The notes beneath the pieces are model-generated. The model saw only the letters and a list, made by a program, of their open reading frames with translations. It searched no databases and was not told the DNA's origin. DNA of 10,811 bases, taken from positions 1 through 10,811 of the forward strand of contig CAMYMY010000102.1 in NCBI GenBank assembly GCA_947259625.1, read 5' to 3'. Position 1 is the stretch's first letter. Each line of letters begins with the position of its first letter. The position numbers and the translations under genes are program-made. This document shows, in pieces, positions 5,818 through 10,811 of this stretch. Source of the DNA: an uncultured Kiloniellales bacterium (GTDB lineage: Bacteria; Pseudomonadota; Alphaproteobacteria; Kiloniellales; JAKSDN01).

Positions 5818-6855
5818 ATGGAGTTCTACGATCTCCTCTGGGTCGGCTCGCTATGGCTCGGCGGCCTGTCGCTGGGGCTGATGATGTTCCTGGTGCTCCG
5901 GCGCGTGGTCATGGATCGCTGGCGGCGGCGTCTCAAGGCGCACAGGGACGAAATGCTGTCGCGGCTGCTCGATTGCCTGGCCGAGGACGAGCCGGCCGAC
6001 GACGTCGGGCTCGCCGTAAAGGCGCGCGACGCGCGGGTGTTGAACGAGGTCATCGAGCACCTGCTGCGCAGCATCCGCGGCGAAGAGAGGGACCGGCTGG
6101 TCGCCGTGCTGCGCTCGCTGGGCGGCGTGGATCAGAGGCTGAAACAGCTGCGCCGCGGCAAGGAGTGGGAGCGCGTCAAGGCGGCCACGGCCCTGCGCCA
6201 TTTCGACCAGCCGGAGGTTGCCACGGCCCTGCGCGCCGCGCTCGACGACCCGAGCTCCGAAGTCCGGGGGGCGGCCGCTCGGGCGCTGCTTGCCCTGGGC
6301 GCGGTGGACTCCGCACAGATGCTGATCGACAAGCTGGTGATCGAGGGCTCGTTGCGGCCCCATGCCATCCGGGACATCTTCCGCAAGCTGGGCAGGTCAT
6401 TCTGCGACGATCTGATCGCCGTCTTGAGGAGCGACGTCGAGAGGGCCAGGATCGTCGCCATAGATGCCTTGGGCGCGAGCGGCGAGCTGCGGGTCGTCGA
6501 TCCGCTGCTCAGGCTGATCAGCGAAGGATCCAAGGAGATCACCGCCAACGTGTTCAGGGCCTTGGCCCTGCTTGGCGATCCCCGGGCGCTCCCCGTCGTC
6601 ATGAAGGGCCTCAGGGACCCCGCCTGGGAGGTGCGTTGTCAGGCGGCCAGTTGCGCCGGGCGGATCGGGGCGGTCGAGGCCAAGGGCCTGCTGGCACGCA
6701 GGCTGGAGGACCCGAACTGGTGGGTGCGCTACCGCTCCGCCGAAGCGCTCCACGAGCTCGGCGAACAGGGCGTCTGGATCCTGCGCGGGCTGACCGTCCA
6801 GTCCACGCACGCCGGCGAGACCGCCCGCCTCGTGGTCGCCGAGAAGGCCGCATAG
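5818..6855 (+). CDS. Membrane-anchored cytoplasmic HEAT-repeat protein
   Basis: This 345-residue protein starts at the ATG at 5818, preceded by a purine-rich GAGAGGGGGG; an upstream in-frame ATG at 5692 lies inside the previous gene. Residues 5-27 form one transmembrane helix (LLWVGSLWLGGLSLGLMMFLVL), followed by the strongly basic RRVVMDRWRRRLK, so by the positive-inside rule the rest faces the cytoplasm. From about 112 to 335 there are roughly six HEAT/PBS-lyase-like helical repeats, such as VRGAAARALLALGAVD, VRCQAASCAGRIGAVE and VRYRSAEALHELGE. HEAT solenoids are binding scaffolds without enzymatic activity. It sits between the exporter and synthase genes (gaps of 10 and 9 bases), where other systems encode a co-polymerase. 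A scaffold or adaptor role for the synthase, or a docking site for the receiver protein, is inferred. Confidence 0.85.
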   Translation: MEFYDLLWVGSLWLGGLSLGLMMFLVLRRVVMDRWRRRLKAHRDEMLSRLLDCLAEDEPADDVGLAVKARDARVLNEVIEHLLRSIRGEERDRLVAVLRSLGGVDQRLKQLRRGKEWERVKAATALRHFDQPEVATALRAALDDPSSEVRGAAARALLALGAVDSAQMLIDKLVIEGSLRPHAIRDIFRKLGRSFCDDLIAVLRSDVERARIVAIDALGASGELRVVDPLLRLISEGSKEITANVFRALALLGDPRALPVVMKGLRDPAWEVRCQAASCAGRIGAVEAKGLLARRLEDPNWWVRYRSAEALHELGEQGVWILRGLTVQSTHAGETARLVVAEKAA

Positions 6856-6864
6856 GGCCAGCGC

Positions 6865-8817
6865 ATGAGCGGTGACCTCGCATCGTTGCTCCAGCTTCTG
6901 GCGGAGGTCGTGCTCGGCGTCTCGTTCCTGATTCTGGCCAACGGACTGATCCAGAACGCCCTGTTCGCCCTGCAGCTCTATTGCGGGTTCAGGGAGCTGC
7001 GCAAGCGCCGCCCGAGGTACGGCGACGATCGCTTGTGGTGGCTGATGACCAGCCACGCCACCGTGCCGATCTCCCTGATCGTGCCCGCGCACAACGAAGA
7101 GGACAGCATCGTCGACAGCATCCGCTCGATCCTGTCGCTCCACTACCCGCAGTTCGAGGTGGTGGTAGTCAACGACGGTTCGACGGACGGGACGCTGCGG
7201 GCCATCATAGAGGCCTTCGACCTTTCCCCCGTCGACCGATATTACGACACAACCGTGCCGCACCGGCCGATCCGCGGCCTCTACGGCAGCGGCCGGCACG
7301 CCAATCTGCTCTTGATCGACAAGCAGCAGGGCGGCAAGGCCGATGCGCTCAACGCCGGGATCAACCTGTCGCGCTCGCCCGTGTTTTGCGCCGTCGACGC
7401 CGATTCCGTCCTCGAATCGGATGCCTTGCTGCGCGCGGTGCAGCCCTTTTTCGAGGAGCCGGAAAAGACCGTTGCGGTCGGCGGCACGATCCGCATCACC
7501 AACGGCTGCCGGGTGCGATCCGGCCGTATCCTCGATATCGCCCTGCCGCGTCAGGTTCTGCCGCTGCTGCAGATCGTCGAGTATCTGCGCGCGTTCCTGA
7601 TCGGGCGCCTGGGCTGGAGCCACCTGGACAGCCTGATGTTGATCTCGGGGGCCTTCGGCATCTTCGCCCGGCGCATCGTCGTCCAGGTCGGCGGCTACAG
7701 CACCGACACGGTGGGCGAGGACATGGAGCTGGTGATCAAGATGCACCGCTACCTGCGCGAAAACGACCTGAAATACTCGGTTCGCTTCGTGCCGGATCCG
7801 GTCTGCTGGACCGAGTGCCCGAGCAGCCTCAAGGTCCTGGGACGCCAGCGCATGCGTTGGCAGCGCGGCGCGCTCGAAACCTTCTTCAAGCACGCCTCGA
7901 TGCTGTTCAAGCCCCGCTACGGCCGGGCCGGCTTCATCGGCATGGGGCACGTCCTTCTGATCGACGTGCTCGGACCGCCGCTGGAGGTGCTCGGCTATTT
8001 CATCATTCCGCTCGCCTGGTACATGGGCGTCATCGACTGGCGGTTCTTCGCGGCCTATATGGCGCTCACCGCCTTGTTCGGGGTCTTTCTCAGCATCGGG
8101 TCGCTGATCCTGGAGGAGATGGAGCTGCGCCGCTTTCCGAGTGCCTGGGACCTCCTGGTGTTGACCCTGGTCGCCGTGGCCGAGAACTTCGGCTACCGGC
8201 AGCTCGCCAACTTCTGGCGGATCGGCGGCTGGTGGCAGTACCTGCGCGGCGTCAACTACTGGAACGCCGAAGCGCCACAGGCCGAAGCGCCGCAGGGGGT
8301 AGAGACGTTTCCCTTCCCCCCCGGGGCCGCCGCCGCGGACCCGGAGCCCTGCCGGCCCGCGCCGCCCGACGAGGCCCGCCCGGAGGCCGCGCCGGCTGGA
8401 AACGGCCAAGAGCGGCCGCGGGCGGGGCGGCAAGCCGCCATGGAAGACCCTGAAGCCGAGGCCGACCGGATCGAGGCCGAGCGGATCCTGACGGTCGAGC
8501 GCGACCGCCGAATGATCTTCAAAAGCTGCGAGCGCGATGTGGTCCTGGTCGAAGGGCACCTCGAGACGCGCGCGCGTGCGCGGGTCCTGTGGGTCGGCCC
8601 GGGCGCCCGTTTTGTCGGCAAGGCCGAGGTCGAGTTCGCCGAGATCCACGGCCAGTTCGAAGGCGACTTGTCGGCCTCGAAGAAGCTGGCGGTCCACGCC
8701 GCCGGGCGCATAACCGGGACCACGCACTATCGGGAGATCATGGTCGAGCCCGGCGGCGAGATCCGGCCCGGCGCTCCGGACCCTCTGCGACGCATCGTGG
8801 TAAGCGGCCAGGCTTGA
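6865..8817 (+). CDS. Processive family-2 glycosyltransferase with C-terminal bactofilin-like domain
   Basis: This 650-residue inner-membrane polysaccharide synthase starts at ATG 6865, with AGGG overlapping the previous stop. A membrane helix lies at ~12-38. The GT2 domain (~67-340) shows SLIVPAHNEE, Asp104 in NDGST, GGKADALNAG, Asp178/Asp180 in VDADS, catalytic Asp286 in VGEDME and the QRMRW motif (328-332). The last marks processive synthases such as the cellulose and poly-GlcNAc enzymes. More membrane segments lie at ~357-450. A Pro/Ala/Glu-rich linker (468-550) leads to residues ~558-637, a bactofilin-like beta-repeat with regular short strands and Gly turns: VLVEGHLET, WVGPGARFVGKAEVEFAEIHG, FEGDLSASKKLAVHAAGRITG. 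Bactofilins polymerise into cytoskeletal filaments that position cell-wall enzymes. The frame is continuous through the linker, with no ribosome site before the internal ATG at 8440, so it is a true fusion. The polymer is unknown. It is the last gene of the operon. Confidence 0.9.
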   Translation: MSGDLASLLQLLAEVVLGVSFLILANGLIQNALFALQLYCGFRELRKRRPRYGDDRLWWLMTSHATVPISLIVPAHNEEDSIVDSIRSILSLHYPQFEVVVVNDGSTDGTLRAIIEAFDLSPVDRYYDTTVPHRPIRGLYGSGRHANLLLIDKQQGGKADALNAGINLSRSPVFCAVDADSVLESDALLRAVQPFFEEPEKTVAVGGTIRITNGCRVRSGRILDIALPRQVLPLLQIVEYLRAFLIGRLGWSHLDSLMLISGAFGIFARRIVVQVGGYSTDTVGEDMELVIKMHRYLRENDLKYSVRFVPDPVCWTECPSSLKVLGRQRMRWQRGALETFFKHASMLFKPRYGRAGFIGMGHVLLIDVLGPPLEVLGYFIIPLAWYMGVIDWRFFAAYMALTALFGVFLSIGSLILEEMELRRFPSAWDLLVLTLVAVAENFGYRQLANFWRIGGWWQYLRGVNYWNAEAPQAEAPQGVETFPFPPGAAAADPEPCRPAPPDEARPEAAPAGNGQERPRAGRQAAMEDPEAEADRIEAERILTVERDRRMIFKSCERDVVLVEGHLETRARARVLWVGPGARFVGKAEVEFAEIHGQFEGDLSASKKLAVHAAGRITGTTHYREIMVEPGGEIRPGAPDPLRRIVVSGQA

Positions 8818-8822
8818 GCGCT

Positions 8823-9830
8823 TCAGCTCCGGCTGTCGCTGAGCAGGCGTTCGAGCAGCCGGGGCGTCAGCCGGCCGTCGACCGACAGCCCGGCCGACTT
8901 CTGGTAGGCGCGGATCGCCTCGCGCGTGCGCGGCCCGATCCGGCCGTCGACGTCTCCGGCCGGATAGCCGAGCCGGTTCAGGGTCACCTGCAGGTAAGTC
9001 ACCGTGGGCGGGTCGGCAAAGCGCGTGTTGGGCCGGGGCTTGAAGGCCGCCGACCGGGATTCGGCCTCGTGCCGCTGCCCGGCGCTCAGGCGCTTGGCGA
9101 GGGCCGGGCGCAGGCTCCCGGCCTCGCCGTGGCCGCGTTCGGCGGCGATCAGGATCCAGGTGTAGCCGGCCGTCGGGTTCTCGGGCAGGCCGTAGCCGGC
9201 CGAGAGGATCACGCCCATGGCATACTGCGCCTCGAGCTGACCCTGGCGCGCCGCCTTGGCGTACCAGCGTGCCGCCCAAGCCGGGTCCTTGGGCACGCCC
9301 TGGCCGTTGGCGAAGGCCTTGGCCAGCAGGTACTGCGCGTCGGCGTGGCCCTGCACGGCCGCTTCGGCCAGGTACTCGGCCGCCCGCTCCCGGTCCTGGT
9401 CGACGCCCGTGCCGGAATAGAAGGCGGCGCCCACCAGGTACTGGGCCCGGGGCTCGCCGCGGTCGGCCGCCAGATCGAGCCACTTGGCGCCGGTCCCGAG
9501 GTCCCGCGGGACGCCGTGGCCCCCGGTGTAGGCGCGGCCGAGCTCGTAGCTCGCCCCGCCGTGGCCCTGCTCCGCGGCCCGCTGGAAGCGCCAGGCGGCG
9601 GTTTCCTCCCGGCCGGCCCGGCGGGCGGCGAGCCCGGCCTGATACAGCGCTTCGGATTTGCTGGGCGGCGGCTTGGGCTTGGCGGCGGGCCGTGCCGTCT
9701 TGTCGACTCCGAAAAATCGGTCGAGGCGGTCCGCGGCATTCTGCGCCGAGCGGTTGAACGCGTCGAGGTCCGTGCAGGCGGCGGTCAGCAGCAGGGCGAC
9801 GAGGGCGGCGGCGAGACGCTTGGTGGCCAT
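8823..9830 (-). CDS. Sel1-repeat lipoprotein with C-terminal peptidoglycan-binding domain
   Basis: This 335-residue protein is counted from ATG 9830, where a typical lipoprotein signal begins (MATKRLAAALVALLLTAAC, lipidated Cys19). The open frame extends further upstream, but only through Arg/Pro-rich translated intergenic DNA. Thr20 at +2 argues for outer-membrane rather than inner-membrane retention. After a Pro/Lys linker (46-58), Sel1-like repeats run from ~60 to 240, with the repeated AAxxGxxxAQYxLGxxYxxGxGVxxD pattern (AAEQGHGGASYELGRAY; AAVQGHADAQYLLAKAF). Residues ~274-335 form a peptidoglycan-binding_1 domain (YLQVTLNRLGYPAGDVDGRIGPRTREAIRAYQ). It probably links the outer membrane to the cell wall and scaffolds partner proteins. 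The stop lies 5 bases from the glycosyltransferase stop, tail-to-tail. Only weak ribosome-site matches (AAGGA, CAGG) precede the start. Confidence 0.88.
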   Translation of the reverse strand: MATKRLAAALVALLLTAACTDLDAFNRSAQNAADRLDRFFGVDKTARPAAKPKPPPSKSEALYQAGLAARRAGREETAAWRFQRAAEQGHGGASYELGRAYTGGHGVPRDLGTGAKWLDLAADRGEPRAQYLVGAAFYSGTGVDQDRERAAEYLAEAAVQGHADAQYLLAKAFANGQGVPKDPAWAARWYAKAARQGQLEAQYAMGVILSAGYGLPENPTAGYTWILIAAERGHGEAGSLRPALAKRLSAGQRHEAESRSAAFKPRPNTRFADPPTVTYLQVTLNRLGYPAGDVDGRIGPRTREAIRAYQKSAGLSVDGRLTPRLLERLLSDSRS

Positions 9831-10039
9831 GGGGCCTGGGGTCCTTGGCAAAGGCTTGCGACCCTTCGAGGGTACCGGATGAGGGTTTATACCAGAGGTC
9901 CTTGATATTGGGTTACTTTCAATGGCCTTTGTTACAACCGTGGACGGCAGGCGGGCGCGCTTCACGATGCCGTGCGGCCCTCTGGACAGGGGCCATGGCA
10001 GCGTCCACATAGCTGTCGGGCCCCAGCAGGAGTGCCGTC
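9831..10039. promoter_or_regulatory. Divergent intergenic region between Sel1 lipoprotein and YeeE-type gene
   Basis: These 209 bases separate two divergent genes, so promoters for both are expected. A minus-strand TGG-TATAAA (around 9876-9884) could be a -10 for the lipoprotein gene but has no good -35. ACCCT-TCG-AGGGT (9861-9873) is a small perfect inverted repeat just downstream of it. No clear plus-strand promoter was identified. Confidence 0.3.
10028..10032 (+). promoter_or_regulatory. Ribosome binding site AGGAG for the GTG start at 10040
   Basis: AGGAG lies 7 bases before GTG 10040. The nearer GTG at 10032 runs directly into a stop codon (GTG CCG TCG TGA), so GTG 10040 is the supported start. 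Confidence 0.7.
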
Positions 10040-10811
10040 GTGACCGCCGAGACCGCCGAGACCGCCGTATCGGACCCAACCGCCAGCCCGGCGCCCGCGT
10101 TGCCGGGCCCGGACCTGCGGGTCGTGGCGGCGGCGGGGCTGCTGCTGGCGGGCGGGGCGCTGGCGATCGGCGGGGCCTTCGCCTGGCGCCAGGCCGCGCT
10201 TTACTTGCTGGGCGGGGCACTCGGGCTGGTACTCTACCACGCGGCCTTCAGCTTCGTGTCCGGCTGGCGGCGCTTCGTCGCCGAGGGGCGCGGCGCGGGC
10301 CTGCGCGCCCAGATGGTCATGCTGGCGCTCGCCACCGCGATCTTCCTGCCGGTGTTGGCCGAGGGCAGCCTGTTCGGCCGGCCGGTCGGCGGCGCGGTCG
10401 CGCCCTTCGGCGTCTCGGTCGCGGCGGGCGCCTTCCTGTTCGGGGTCGGCATGCAGCTGGGCGGCGCCTGTGCCTCGGGCACGCTCTATACCGTGGGCGG
10501 CGGCTCGACCCGCATGCTGGTCACCCTGGTGTTCTTCATGGTCGGGTCGGTGATCGGCTCGGCCCACATTCCCTGGTGGCTCGAGCTGCCGAAGAAGACG
10601 GTCTTTTTGCCGGCGGAGCTCGGACTCCTGGCCGCGCTCGGCCTTCAGCTCGGCCTGTTCGCGCTAATCGCGGGCGTGAGCGTGGTGATCGAGCGCCGGC
10701 GCCACGGGCGGCTGGAAGAAGGCCTGGCCGGGGGGCCGGCGGGGTGGCGGCGCTTCGTCCAGGGGCCCTGGCCGATGGTCTGGGGCGCGGTCTTGCTGGC
10801 GCTCTTGAACG
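10040..10811 (+). CDS. YeeE/YedE-family membrane transporter (3' end outside window)
   Basis: This frame uses a GTG start with a good AGGAG and stays open to the window edge: 257 codons plus one base. After a 25-residue Thr/Ala/Pro-rich N-terminus come hydrophobic segments at ~28-48, 52-73, 90-108, 120-140, 156-172 and 192-218, the last followed by ERRRHGR. The motif GVGMQLGGACASGTLYTVGGG (split here as GVGMQLGGAC at 135-144 and ASGTLYTVGGG) is the hallmark of the YeeE/YedE family, in which a conserved cysteine, here Cys144, helps pass thiosulfate through the membrane. Known members import thiosulfate or related sulfur compounds. A second copy of the motif is expected beyond the window. The substrate here is inferred from the family. 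There is no visible link to the polysaccharide operon. Confidence 0.85.
   Translation, partial: MTAETAETAVSDPTASPAPALPGPDLRVVAAAGLLLAGGALAIGGAFAWRQAALYLLGGALGLVLYHAAFSFVSGWRRFVAEGRGAGLRAQMVMLALATAIFLPVLAEGSLFGRPVGGAVAPFGVSVAAGAFLFGVGMQLGGACASGTLYTVGGGSTRMLVTLVFFMVGSVIGSAHIPWWLELPKKTVFLPAELGLLAALGLQLGLFALIAGVSVVIERRRHGRLEEGLAGGPAGWRRFVQGPWPMVWGAVLLALLN
10042..10067 (+). repeat. Nine-base in-frame tandem repeat at the start of the YeeE-type gene
   Basis: GACCGCCGA occurs almost three times in tandem directly after the start codon and encodes a Thr-Ala-Glu repeat at residues 2-9. As the unit is a multiple of three, copy changes would alter length without shifting the frame. Confidence 0.7.

Noticed and set aside
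4446..5819. Minus-strand open frame of 457 codons opposite the TPR/barrel gene
   Set aside because: It mirrors the coding gene almost end to end and shows no motif, while the plus strand has five clean TPR units and a signal peptide.
6397..9483. Minus-strand open frame of 1028 codons covering the glycosyltransferase
   Set aside because: Its translation is low-complexity Arg/Gly/Pro/Ala/Asp-rich with no domain pattern. The plus strand has clear GT2 motifs over the same bases. High GC and biased third positions leave antisense frames open.
10042..10067. Nine-base tandem repeat considered as a phase-variation switch
   Set aside because: The unit is a multiple of three, so copy changes would not switch the reading frame.
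9831..10220. N-terminal extension of the Sel1 lipoprotein by 130 residues
   Set aside because: The extension is Arg/Pro-rich translated non-coding DNA overlapping the start of the divergent transporter gene, and it would bury the lipoprotein signal.

Overview
The window looks like chromosomal DNA from a high-GC Gram-negative bacterium, most likely an alphaproteobacterium. This rests on the strong G/C third-position bias, an outer-membrane beta-barrel protein, a lipoprotein, and the style of the secreted Ala/Lys-rich protein. It is an impression from reading; no database search was made. No RNA gene, insertion sequence, CRISPR array or prophage gene was seen.

Layout. (1) The left edge (3-95) holds the end of a gene with a peptidoglycan-binding C-terminus. 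It is followed by a complete SRAP/YedK-type DNA-damage protein (158-862) and a secreted low-complexity protein of unknown function (971-1708). (2) A GC-rich hairpin (1711-1744) separates that protein from a convergent polysaccharide deacetylase (1796-3739, minus strand). (3) A 323-base, comparatively AT-rich divergent intergenic region (3740-4062) carries candidate promoters and several palindromic or repeated elements. (4) A tight four-gene plus-strand operon follows (4063-8817, gaps of 8-10 bases): a stand-alone receiver protein, a TPR plus YaiO-type outer-membrane barrel protein, a membrane-anchored HEAT-repeat protein, and a processive family-2 glycosyltransferase with a C-terminal bactofilin-like domain. 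(5) A Sel1-repeat lipoprotein with a peptidoglycan-binding C-terminus lies tail-to-tail with the operon (8823-9830, minus). (6) The right edge holds the first part of a YeeE/YedE-type sulfur-compound transporter (10040 onward, GTG start).

How the genes may work together. Regions 2-4 read as a synthase-dependent exopolysaccharide system. The inner-membrane glycosyltransferase would make the polymer. The anchored periplasmic deacetylase would modify it, which suggests N-acetylated sugars. The TPR/barrel protein would carry it across the periplasm and outer membrane. The parts parallel PgaA/PgaB/PgaC and the E. coli yaiO/yaiP neighbourhood. The unusual elements are a synthase fused to a bactofilin-like domain, a predicted cytoplasmic HEAT-repeat protein, and a CheY-like receiver heading the operon. 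No PilZ, GGDEF or BcsB/PgaD/Alg44-like gene is present in the window. This suggests control by phosphorelay and cytoskeletal placement, but that is inference.
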